In this document: piece by piece, positions 22,380 to 32,696 of the stretch
How positions within the stretch are numbered: position 1 is the first letter of the stretch
Layout: each line of letters starts with the position of its first letter
Origin: Coccinella septempunctata
Taxonomy: Eukaryota > Arthropoda > Insecta > Coleoptera > Coccinellidae
Assembly (NCBI RefSeq): GCF_907165205.1
Contig: NC_058192.1
Location: 33,260,001-33,324,000, forward strand
DNA length: 64,000 nucleotides
Direction of reading: 5' to 3'
Notes under the pieces: model-generated
What the model was told of the DNA's origin: nothing
The model's database searches: none
Seen by the model: the letters and a program-made list of their open reading frames with translations, nothing else
Translations under genes and position numbers: made by a program

Positions 22380-22760
22380 AAACATGCTCAGAGGAAGAAA
22401 GCTTAAGACATCTCCTAGAGGCTCATTTTCCGGGCTTCACAGAGAACAACAACACGCAGGGTGAGCGCCAACGACATGCCTCACGAGAGGACTGGAAGTT
22501 GGCTTCACTAGTGGTGACACAGTCTCGAATCCTATGAGCTATTAACGGATTCGAGCCCTACAAGGCGGCTGGCGAGGACGTCATAGTACCGGCAAGGGGC
22601 AGCCCCTTGCCGGAACTATGCCGTTCTCAGGAGCTGGATGTGTTGTCTTCCCCACTAATCCACATACTCCGAGCGAGTCAAGCTCGGTGCGGGTTGTTTT
22701 CATCTCCAAACCTGGCAAACCAACGCATACGAGAGCGAACGACTTTCGTCTAAAAAAGCT
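22380..22760 (+). pseudogene. RT N-terminal fragment of I/R1-like LINE
   Basis: The plus strand reads, across frames, NGFEPYKAAGEDVIVPA followed by VRVVFISKPGKPTHTRANDFR, the start of the RT domain of I/R1-type LINEs. It ends abruptly near 22745 where unrelated sequence begins. It is probably the continuation of the plus-strand LINE whose endonuclease is at 19150-19790, now separated by later insertions. Confidence 0.6.
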
Positions 22761-22869
22761 ACGGTTTCCTCGGACAGCCCGTCGACCGTCGCGTCCAGAA
22801 CGTCAACCGTCGAGGATAGCGATTTCCGCCCGAAGTGGTTTGCTAGAATTGAGTAGGAATTAGTTCGTC

Positions 22870-23135
22870 GGCTACATTTGTGTGCGGAGCGGTTGATTTT
22901 GTTAGTGAAAATAACACGAAATGAGAAATATTTGAAAATGGACCCAGAAAAATTTATTGTAATGTTATTGCTGGAAGAAGAAGAAGAGTAACTAGTGATG
23001 ACAACCATCAAAGATTCGAATAATGAATTATTTTTGAGACGTCATACGGAAGGTGCCTTCAATATTACAGTGCACGGGAGCCTTTTTAGAAATGAAATGA
23101 AATTTAGGGACTAATTCAGAGTCTCAAATATTATT
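22870..23135 (+). pseudogene. Possible PIF/Harbinger transposase N-terminal remnant
   Basis: After MDPEKFIVMLLLEEEEE at 22938 and stop codons, the strand reads LRRHTEGAFNITV and FRNEMKFRDYFRVSN-like sequence with a stop at the tyrosine position. This resembles the N-terminal EGAF and KFRNYFRMS segments of HARBI1-type transposases. It is short and broken. Confidence 0.35.
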
Positions 23136-23867
23136 TTTATTTATTTATTTATTTATCTCTGTACAATTGGGATCCAAACGGGGTGAACCCCATATATGGT
23201 ATCCACTAACTTTTATATGTAACAAGACAAAAAGGAAAAAAACCGTATTCGAACAACAATGAAACATCCAAAAAAATTCTCCTTCAAAATACGTTTTGCG
23301 GCTGCAGATTTTATCACAAAAATATCAAAAAGTTTGGAATACTGATTGACGTGTCTAGAGATCCTGATCATTGGAGAATTCTGGGAAGAATTCGTCCGCA
23401 TGAACGAATACATTGTAAATGTCTTAAGGTACCAACAAATACCTAATTATTATTATTCTATCAATATATTAAGACGAACAGCTACAAATACGCGCCAGTT
23501 GTCCTCTTAAATGTTTATTCATGTGAAATTTTTGTTCAAGTTCATCTTGGCTTGAAATTTTCTTTAATTCCTATTACTTATATTGATGCAAGATTTTTGT
23601 TGAAGAATTTTAACATTCTAGTAACTATCTGTTAATTCCTTCGGGGGATACCCATTCCCAACCACTGCATCATATGCATTTCATCTTCGGGTTAATATTT
23701 TTGAAATCAACAACTGATGTATATTCAAATTTCAGCCAAAGAAGATAACGAACATTAACTCTCCTCAAGCCTCAAGCTAGTGCATAGTATATTATGATAC
23801 TGATCTCTTGTATTTTACATGCAAATAAGTCAAATAACTGGATTTGGTATGCCTTCAATCAGTTTGT
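23136..23867. other. Unassigned spacer
   Basis: Begins with an (ATTT)n run at 23134-23156 that could be the tail of a minus-strand LINE end, but the 66-codon frame next to it has no convincing motif. The rest is AT-rich without recognisable features up to the BEL target site. Confidence 0.45.
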
Positions 23868-23872
23868 ATAAA

Positions 23873-24555
23873 TGTTGCGTTAAAAAACGCAACCAAGGAA
23901 CGAACGAAAGTTCCTAGGGATCTTGCCGCGTACCTGCTTCCCAAATATGCCCATATATGGTAATGAGCTGAATCCGCAAAGATCATTGGTTGTCACACAT
24001 GTGACGCAAAACTTCCCCAGACGCTCTTCCAAGGGATGGACCGCGGTACCCACGCCACATTAGCCGAGAATTACTCAAGAAACAAAGGCGTTCGACCCAA
24101 GCACCACAGGGGTGCAGTTCTTGTTGGCATTCCCTCTCATTTTAGTTTTGTTCTTCTCTCGTTGTCTCGTTAAAAAGTCTTCAAAACCGTGATAAGCAGT
24201 GTGTTTCGCTTATCATCATCTTTTATCCGTACTAGTGAAAAGTAATCAGTGAACCGTGTCCGACTGAATTACCAGTACAACTGAGTTTGGCCGAGTATCT
24301 AAACAGAAAGCTTAAGCAGAGTTGAGGTTCCCAAAACACAGGATACTCATATCGATCAAAAAGAGGACAATTAGGTTCCACCTGAAGGTCTCAAGCAGAC
24401 GATTGGGGTATACTTTGAATTGCCTGCAACCTGCAATAAATCTAAAGCTAAGGGATATAAGGTCAGAAAATTCCATTTACTCATACAGCGGTTCAGAGCT
24501 AGGAACGTGAAAAAACCCAGTTTCTAGTAACACTGATGTTTTTGCTCAAATAACA
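23873..24555 (+). repeat. BEL 5' LTR, first part
   Basis: Matches 44666-45335 of the 3' LTR closely, with scattered substitutions and one small indel (CACAGGATACTC... against CACAGGACAATC...). The alignment breaks after TTTGCTCAAATAA, where the composite insertion begins. Confidence 0.85.
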
Positions 24556-24703
24556 ACAAAATGCTCAAATAACAACAAAATGAATGAAATTTGGTGCCGG
24601 AAATCTAACATCTGATTTTAGATGTTTTTAATGTGCTGATTCCAAAAATGCCACCAGATTTTTTCTATCAGCTCTAGTTTCTGAGATACACGTTACAGGT
24701 TAA

Positions 24704-25626
24704 ATGGTATATTTTTTTCTGATAAAGGTCAACAAATGTGTTCTTTTACATAACGGTAACAAATATGGCTCAATTCCTATTGGCCATTCTACTACCATGA
24801 AGGAAGAATATGAAACAATAGCATTAGTTTTGAGAAAAATTAAATACGAAGAACATCAGTGGTCAATTTGTGTTGATTTGAAAATGATTAACTTCCTCCT
24901 TGGACAGCAGAGTGGTTATACAAAATATCCTTGTTTTTTGTGCCTTTGGGACAGCAGAGCTAAAAATGAGCACTGGGTTAACAAAAATTGGCCTTCAAGA
25001 GATGTCATGATTCAAGGAATACAAAACGTGATCAACGAACCTTTGGTTTCAAGAGAAAAAATCTTACTTCCGCCCTTGCATATCAAGCTAGGCCTAATGA
25101 AGCAATTTGTGAAGGCTTTAAATCGAGATGGAAATTGTTTTGGGTATTTGTCACGTAAATTTCCTGGCATTAGCACGAAAAAACTAAAAGCTGGTATATT
25201 TGATGGTCCTCAAATAAGGCAACTTGTTAAAGATCCACAATTCACCACATCACAATGAACGAGACTGAATCTAACGCTTGGAGTTCATTTGTTCAAGTAG
25301 TACAAAATTTTCTTGGCAATCATAAAGCAGAGAATTTCGTAGAATTAGTGGAAACTATGCTTTCAAATTTTAATATTCTCGGCTGTAACATGAGTATAAA
25401 AGTTCACTACCTCCACAGCCACCTAGATCGTTTTCCAGAAAACTTAGGTGATTGTAGTGAAGAACAGGGGGAAAGATTCCATCAGGATATTAAAACTATG
25501 GAAGATCGTTATCAAGGACGATGGGATAGCCACATGATGGCGGAATACTGCTGGAGCCTTCAGCGAGACTGCCCTAGTAAACTCCATTCTAGAAAATCGT
25601 ATAAAAGAAAATTTTTATGTGATTAG
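24704..25626 (+). pseudogene. Transposase-like protein with CxxC and EEQGERFH motifs
   Basis: Two frames (to 25258, and 25255-25626) join into about 305 residues if one indel near 25250 is allowed. Visible motifs: a CFLCLWDSR zinc-knuckle-like CxxC with a following H-W, LLPPLHIKLGLMKQFVKAL, IFDGPQIRQL, HYLHSHLDRFPENLGD and SEEQGERFHQD. Such proteins recur in arthropod and cnidarian genomes, usually labelled uncharacterised, and look transposon-borne. I cannot name the superfamily. It is truncated at the N-terminus. AATAAA follows at about 25661. Confidence 0.5.
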
Positions 25627-25689
25627 TGACTAATGTAATTATGTAAATTAAGTTTTTGCAATAAATACTTAAATCCATGTGTCTTTGTT

Positions 25690-27470
25690 TTTTTTTACTG
25701 TCAATAGTAATATTAATAATAATAATAATAATAATAATATTTATTTCCATAATCAAACAATATTGAAAAGAAAAAACGTCAATATAAGAAGCAACTGAAC
25801 AAATATAAAACGCTCAGATTTGAAATTTATGATTTAGGTACTCCTTCACATCGTACGGTTCCAATTCTATCAACAATTTCTTGATTCTAGTCTTAAACTT
25901 ATTAGCATCGAGAATTTGATAATTCCTCGGAAGTTTATCAAATAGTTTTAGGCACATATATTCCACATTCTTTTGTGTCAAAGTGAGCGAACACTTGGGA
26001 AAGAGAAACGGATGAATGCGCCTTGTTCTATTGCCGTTCTCATACTCCCTGAATAGATTATAATTGCTTTTCAAAAAAATCAAGCATCTAAAAATGTATG
26101 TCCCAGCAGTTGTGAGTATACCTTGACTCTTAAAATGTCCTCGACAAGATGTCCTCGCTGTTAGACCAAGCATAGCTCTGATAGCCTTTTTCTGGACCAA
26201 AAAGATTTTCCAAACATCCGAACCATTACCCCATGCCAAAATTCCATAGGACATGACCGAATGAAAATTAGAAAAATATACTGTCCTCAGCAACTCAGAG
26301 TCAGACTGCAGTGCCAAGACACGGAGTGTGTAGAGAACAGAGTTCAATCTACTCTGCAATGATCTTATATGTTCAGACCAATTAAGTTGATGATCGATAA
26401 TCACACCCAGGAAACTAGTACTGGTGGAGATCTTGACAATTTGTCCAGAGAGAACAATATCTTCAGGAATATGAACTCTTGAATGAGAGGTACCGAAAAC
26501 AACACACTCCGTTTTATTCGAGTTGATTGTAATTCTATTCGAATTACACCAAATCGAAATATCATAAAATCCCCTAGCAGCTATCCCAACAACCTCTGAA
26601 ATACCAGATGCCGCCACCAGTAGATTAGTATCGTCCACAAACATGACGACTTCCCCCTCAGATTGAACTTCGAAATCTGCAAAGAGATCTCCCAGATAAA
26701 TAATTTCTTCATTTGCAGGTCTGCTATCAATAGCCAAAATACTCTCAACAGCCAGAGATTCTTCCTCCACCAAAATATTTTCTGGCAGGTCATTGATATA
26801 TATTAAGAACAGAAATGGACCGAAAATACCCCCCTGAGGCACACCCACCAAAACTTCTGAATCTAACGAAACATACTCTACACCCTGGATCACCAGAGAA
26901 ACCCTCTGTCAACGATTGCGCAAATAGCTCCTCATAAAATCCAACTGTTTATCTCTAATCCCATAAAGGAACAGTTTTCTTAGTAGATCTTCATGCACGA
27001 CGCAATCAAATGCCTTAGAGAAATCTATGAAAAGACCGGCAGGAACATCACCACCCTCCAGGGCCCGAAGAACAGAGCGGATCATCTGATAGATTGCAGT
27101 CTCAGTACTCTTAGATCTTAGGTATCCGTGTTGACACTTAGAGAATATTCGATGTTTGTTGAAAAAACTTAGGAGCCTATTAACAATCACCTTTTCAAAG
27201 ACCTTAGAGAAAGATGTCAACAAACTGATTGGTCGATAATTACCGAGCACTTCTATACTCCCCTTCTTAAAAAGAGGTTTAACTACAGCAATTTTCAAAG
27301 AATTAGGAAAAATGCCTTCTTTGAAAGATGTATAAATAATATAGGCCAATGGTTCAGCAAACAATTTAATAGATTTCTTGATAACCGTCATTGGTATACC
27401 ATCATATCCGAATGAACTCTTATTCTTCATTTTATTCACCGTACGAATAACCTCATCAGCTGTAATTTCA
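25690..27470 (-). mobile_element. LINE-C, 5'-truncated CR1/Jockey-like LINE
   Basis: On the minus strand, the RT ends in a (TAA)n tail at about 25711-25741, and the 5' truncation is near 27470. No endonuclease or ORF1 is present. The LINE sits inside the composite insertion in the BEL LTR, making it at least a second-level insert. Confidence 0.75.
25814..27439 (-). pseudogene. LINE-C reverse transcriptase with one nonsense codon
   Basis: The frame reads SSFGYDGIP, VKPLFKKGS with NYRPISLL, GLFIDFSKAFDCV (catalytic D), then a TGA at 26909-26911, then VGVPQGGIFGPFLFLIYIND, FVDDTNLL (catalytic DD, with FVDD instead of YADD) and FLGVIIDHQLNW. The C-terminus CLKLFDKLP near 25940 is normal for the clade. 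One in-frame TGA separates the two halves; otherwise the frame is continuous. Confidence 0.75.
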
Positions 27471-27575
27471 AAAAGGAAAAATGTATATAATATGTATATA
27501 TGTATATAATATTATATATTATAACAGTTATAACGTAAATTATATACACAGGCACCAAAATGTGTGTTGGCCTGT

Positions 27576-27779
27576 GTAATGTAAATAATTGCTCAATAGT
27601 TTGTTTGACTGTAAATATAATTGTTACGAGTTAAATTAACCGTCTTTCATTATCCTTGCAATACGATCTCTACCAAGTTACATTTCTAGACTCCGCAATT
27701 CTGCGTAACCATTGACAAGGTAGCTCACTGTTCTTCTTTAAGCGAGCGAAGATATTATTCTAATCTTGCGTTCGCAACA
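27576..27779 (+). repeat. BEL 5' LTR, second part
   Basis: Matches 45336-45538 of the 3' LTR from TAATGTAAATAATTGC to the terminal GCAACA with a few substitutions. Confidence 0.85.
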
Positions 27780-27781
27780 AA

Positions 27782-27797
27782 TGGTCCTTCGGGCCGG
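27782..27797 (+). promoter_or_regulatory. BEL primer-binding site, tRNA-Tyr type
   Basis: TGGTCCTTCGGGCCGG starts 2 nt after the LTR end. It is complementary, with one mismatch, to the conserved 3' end of animal tRNA-Tyr (CCGGCTCGAAGGACCA). Minus-strand synthesis would be primed here. Confidence 0.75.
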
Positions 27798-27913
27798 ATC
27801 TAGAATTGTGACTTAGGAAGAATTTGCAAGATTACAAATTGTGATTTCTAGGTGATTACCTCTTTCGTGTCTTTCTTCTATCTGCTTGTTTGTATTTGAT
27901 TGCATGTAATTCT

Positions 27914-30150
27914 ATGTTCTTATCTTCATCGAAAATGGAAGATGTATCTTATAACAATTTGAAATCCAAACGTACCATATTCAAGTCTAAAATAACTAGA
28001 GTTAGCAATTGGGTTGAACTAAATTTACAGACAGAATTGAATCCCAAGGTTTTTAAGCGATATCTTGAATCATTAGAGTCTGCCTTTAATAATTATGAAG
28101 GTGTTCAAAATGCAATTGAACTCCTACCAGATTCTGAAAATTTCGATGACGAAAATCGTGTAGAGATAGAAACAAAATTCCACAATATTGCTGGAAAAAT
28201 TGAACTTCAAATCGAAAAAATGTCTAGCCTAATCAGTAAATCTACTCCTCTAGGAAATTTAAAATCTCTCCCTCAGGGCCATTGTAATGTAAATTTACCC
28301 CAAATTAATATAAAACCGTTTAAAGGCGATGCTTCTGAATGGACTTCGTTTTTGCAGTTATTCGAAACTTTAATTGTTGATAATTCTTCTTTTTCTGAAA
28401 TTCAAAGATTTGTTTATTTAAGAATGTCATTGCGAGATGAGCCACTCAAGCTTATTGAGGGCTTAGCGGTAACTCATGAGAATTTTAAGATTGCTTTAGA
28501 AATTCCGAAAAAAAGGTACGAAAATAAATAAACTGTTATCAATGCTCATTTTAATTCATTTTTGGAAACAACACATATGTCCAAATGTAATGCTTCGAAT
28601 TTAAGAGAATTTGTCACAAATTGTAAAAGAAACTGGGATTCTTTACATAATCTAGGATATTCGGACTCAGAATAATTAGAATTCTTTTTGATCTATGTGT
28701 TGGGCAAAAAGATTGATTTTAATACACGAAGAGCATTCAAATCTGAAAGGGATATGGACCAACTCCCGTCATTGAATCAGTTTTTTGAAATCATTGAGAA
28801 AAGATGTTTAGTTTTTGAAAATTTAAGTAGCACTGAGACAATACCAGTTTATAAAAATCCGAAATCTCAAATGAAAACGTCTCTTCATGTTTCAAACAGT
28901 CAAGTTACTTCAAATTCACCGCCTTGTTCATTTTGTAATGACCATTTTCACAGAATTTATGCTTGCAATAAGTTCAAAGGTATACCTCTTTCTGAAAGGA
29001 GGCAGTTCTTTAACTCCAAACAACTCTGCTTCAACTGTCTTGGTAAGGGTCATCAAATTTCGCAATGTAGTTCTAAAAGATGTTGCACCGTGTGTTCAAA
29101 AAAACATCACTCTCTTCTTCACCACAGTCAGGGCCCACTGTCTACGAACTCCCAAAATACCTCTCCAACAGAGCGTTATGTCGAAGCAACAAGTCCATCT
29201 CGACACAATGCTGGTGCTGGACCTCTGTCCCAGTTCGCATCTGGATCTCAACCTAAAGGTCAATCAAGAGCCTTGCAGCAAGGCAGCAGTAGTTCTCAAG
29301 ATTCTCATTCATTTTCAGGTGTTTCTACAAGAAAAAATCACGCCCTTCTGGCCACTGCTTGTGTTTTCTTATACAACTCGCAAGGTCATAAAATCAAGGC
29401 CAAGGCCATTCTGGATAACGGGTCCCAAAATTCCTTTGTTACTGACGGTTTAATCGAGAAATTAGGTTATGTGCCTTACAACCACTCTCCCATAGTTTCA
29501 GGAATTGGGTTGACTAATAGTCATTCAACCAAAATGATTGATCTTACCTTCTTTTCTAATGTTCATTCACACCAGAAGTTTAGAGCAACCTGCGCACTTC
29601 TTCCGACAATAACATGTCAACTCCCACAGTTCAAGGTAAATGTTTCTCAGTGGAATATCCCCAGTGAGTTGCCACTGGCAGATCCTACGTTCACCCAACC
29701 ATCTGACATCGATATACTCATAGGTGCAGATGTATACTACAAGATTTTGTCTCAAGGTATCATTCCTTTGGGGAGGAATCTTCCCTCTCTTATCAACACA
29801 CATTTGGGATGGGTGATTGGAGGTTCTTTTCCCACCCACCAAAAAGGAAAAATGCAGCAGCACTCATTTCTGAGCGTAAATCTTCCAGCAGAGAATGTGC
29901 ATCCCAGAATTTCCCTACTGATTCAGACAGCAGCGGAGGATGAATTAGAACAACAAGTCTCTAGGTTTTGGAAACTGGAAGAAGTCGCCAAGGCAGAATC
30001 CCTCTCTCCAGATGATGAAGCAGCTGAAAGTTTGTTCTTACAAACTACAAAGGTTTTGAAGGATGGCAGGTTTCAAGTTAACCTACCACTAAAATCTCAG
30101 AGCGAGAACCTCAAGTTAGGTGATTCTTTCGCTATCGCTCGGAGAAGGTT
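27914..30150 (+). pseudogene. BEL gag and A17-type protease
   Basis: A single frame with TAA at 28529-28531 and 28673-28675. Residues ~1-200 are the BEL gag-like domain (VNLPQINIKPFKGDASEWTSF is the hallmark region). After the stops come two adjacent knuckle-like Cys/His clusters (CFNCLGKGHQISQC, CCTVCSKKHH) near 29030-29120, then retropepsin-like AILDNGSQNSF near 29405, the A17 peptidase type of BEL/Pao. The ATG at 27914 is preferred over an upstream TTG. The frame breaks at 30150 where the TIR element is inserted and resumes at 32341. Confidence 0.8.
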
Positions 30151-31099
30151 CCCAATAAACACACACACGTGTATTGGCGAATCCAAAAATCTAGACGCCA
30201 TCTGCCGACTGAATTACGAAACTACTTTGTCAGTACTGCAAAGTCAAAACAAGTTTAGTTCCTTATGTTTTTTCTTATCTCACGTTGTCCAACAAAGTAT
30301 TATAATTATTATTTGGAGAAGTTATATTGGGATTATTGTCTGGGTTTCTGAATAGAGATATCGACTCCGAAAAAATATTGGAAAAGGTATTTATACCAGT
30401 GCTTTCAACTGGCAGGATTTAGGTTAAACGATTTTTTTTTGTGAGAGTTTTCTGCTAAATTCAATTGACGATTTAGAAATACAATTTCATAATTTTCATC
30501 CAAATGAATGCTTTTTCCCATCTGTAGAACTTGTTCCATGAGCTGAATCATATTTATGTCTCTTGAGATTTCAGTATGAGGAATACGTATATCATAACAT
30601 GGAATTTAAATACTTTAAATAGAAACTTCACAAACTCAGTATATGCTGCCTCAACATTATTAGCTAGGTTTAATTCAAGAAAGAATCTGTGGAACAATAG
30701 GATTTTGTGTCTAGGTACAGTGGATCACCAATATCATCGCTCGATTTTATTCCACAATTCATCCTTTTCAAATGAAATATTTCCAAAGAATGTTGATCTT
30801 TCTTTACGAAACTAAATCAATCAATTCACTTCCGATAAATATCTTTCTATTTCTATTTTCTATTTTTCTATTTTTCTAGAAAAACTCTATTAGGCCATAC
30901 AAATTTCGAAAAGAGTACTGACAAACGTCAAAGTTTGTTTTCATTTCGCAGCGCCCTCAACGGTAATTGGATTCGCGAATTATACGTTTATATGTGGTGG
31001 GGGGCGTTGATTCAAGGTTACTCGTTGAATTTTGAAACGTTATTTCGAAACCTAAATTCCACCATAGGTTGATTTCACATATAATCAACGTTTATGATC

Positions 31100-31575
31100 A
31101 ACCTGGTTACTGAATCCACTAACATGAAACGTTGTTATTTTAGTGCAACCTCAACGTGTATTCAATAGGAAGTGAGAAACATTGAATTAACGTTGAATAC
31201 GGTACCATTCAACAACTCGTTACTGTAGTCACCAATATGTAACGTTTCTTTAGCGTACTTCCCCAACGTATATTCAATAGGAAATAAATAACATTACATC
31301 AACGTTGTATACGAAATCATTCAACAACTCGTTACTGTAGTCACCAATATGTAACGTTTCTTTAGCGTACTTCCTCAACGTATATTCAATGGGAAATAAA
31401 TAAGATTACATCAACGTTGTACACGAAATCATTCAACAACTCGTTACTGTAGTCACCAATATGTAACGTTTCTTTAGCGTACTTCCTCAACGTATATTCA
31501 ATAGGAAATTAATAACATTACATCAACGTTGTATACGAAATCATTCAACAACTCGTTACTGCAGTCACGAATATG
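31100..31575. repeat. 112-bp tandem repeat array
   Basis: ATTCAACAACTCGTTACTG starts at 31207, 31319, 31431 and 31543, exactly 112 bp apart. The unit before 31207 is a diverged copy. Units are nearly identical and contain AACGT motifs that recur near the right end of the host element (for example GTTACTGTACCACTAG near 32240). Confidence 0.85.
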
Positions 31576-31944
31576 AAACGTGGATATGTGGTGTTTTCTA
31601 GAAGTATATTCTATTAAAAGCAACGAACATCCCATTCTTGTAGCCTCTATTACAGAACGTTTCCTTGTCTTGCCAAGTAGTATATATCGAAAAAAAATGA
31701 GTGTCCTGTATTTGGCATTGTAAGAGCAATAACGATCACTTTTTTATAATGGATTGAGTATGTTCTACCAGTTACCATTAGTTATGAGATCTGCTTATAA
31801 TTTGAATCAATTCAAGAGACTGGTAATGGTAATAAAGAATATGTATCGAGCGGATGACTGTTGATGTAGATATATTGTGAATATAATGTTATGAAATTTG
31901 TAGCCTTAAGCTAATGGAATATTCACTACTACTACAATAAAAAC

Positions 31945-32122
31945 TATAGGGTGCAGTGGTCTCGGTGGCAGCGATATAGGGTAGGACGCCAGAGGTAGCA
32001 GGTTCGAATCCCGGCGGTGATGGATGTTTGCGGTTGTCTCGATGAACCTAGTGTGGGAAGAGATATGTTGGCTAATGGGAACTATTACAAGACTAGTGGA
32101 TGCTGGGCAGAAAAAAAAATAT
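31945..32122 (+). mobile_element. tRNA-derived SINE candidate
   Basis: TGGCAGCGATATAGGG resembles an A box and GGTTCGAATCC is a perfect B box about 30 bp later; a 3' body ends in a run of nine A at 32111-32119. I found no clear target duplication, so it may be built into the TIR element and not inserted separately. Confidence 0.5.
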
Positions 32123-32340
32123 TTATTTTAGAATCAACATTTGAATTTCATATTGTAGCAACGTTATTTCAATCGAATGGCAACGTTATATTCTCGTAGA
32201 ATTTCCATTCCAAAAAGATCGTCCGCTACGTTACTGTACCACTAGAACGAAACGTATTTCCTAACGACATTTTGCCGGTTTCTCAACGTAGCGTTACTTG
32301 AGGAACTCAACGTTACTTCCACGTATCTGTGTTTATTGGG

Positions 32341-32465
32341 TTTGACAACCTAGAAAAAAGGTTCATCCGGGATCCTTTGTATTATGCAGAGTACAAAAAA
32401 TTCGTTGATGAATATGTTTCCCTCGGGCATGGCAAGGTCGTCCCCCTGTCCCTGACAAATGAATT
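32341..32465 (+). pseudogene. BEL pol fragment before RT
   Basis: Reads FDNLEKRF, YAEYKKFVDEYVSLGH and LSLTNE, the conserved segment between protease and RT in BEL/Pao. It joins in frame to 30150 on the left and to 36839 on the right (LTNE then LSQPKYFLPHH). An 8-bp AATGAATT at 32458-32465 is duplicated at 36839-36846. Confidence 0.75.
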
Positions 32466-32696
32466 TTTATTATTATTATTATTATTATTATTAAACCAGG
32501 TTACAGAGTTGAGGTACAATAACCTATAAACTCTAACTTAAAAGTAATGAAAAAAAAACACAACTGTAAAAAAATAGAAACAAGTGAAGTAAGATTAAAA
32601 TCAAAAAGGAAGGTCATTTAGAAATCAAATAATAGGAACACGGAATCAACATAACGCCAAATGAACAATAACATTGCAACAAGCAAGCCGAACAAA

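Larger units (their letters stand above)
24556..27575. mobile_element. Composite 3-kb insertion in BEL 5' LTR
   Basis: The 3' LTR is continuous where this sequence sits, so it is an insertion. TAA is found at both junctions and may be a 3-bp target duplication. A short inverted TTTGGTGCC/GGCACCAAA pair lies near the two ends. It carries a transposase-like pseudogene on + and a LINE on -, so it is probably a DNA transposon later hit by a LINE. Confidence 0.6.
30151..32340. mobile_element. 2.19-kb TIR element with internal 112-bp repeats
   Basis: Ends are CCCAATAAACACA and TGTGTTTATTGGG, perfect 13-bp inverted repeats. Dropping the element plus one TT restores the BEL frame across AGG TTT GAC, so the target duplication is TT (30149-30150, 32341-32342). 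It has no transposase. It contains a tandem array at 31100-31575, a SINE-like unit, and many AACGTT/CAACGT motifs on both sides, including subterminal ones. The superfamily is unknown. Confidence 0.75.

Noticed and set aside
25677..25741. Poly-T and (AAT)n run as a simple-sequence feature of its own
   Set aside because: Position and orientation fit the 3' tail of the minus-strand LINE-C.
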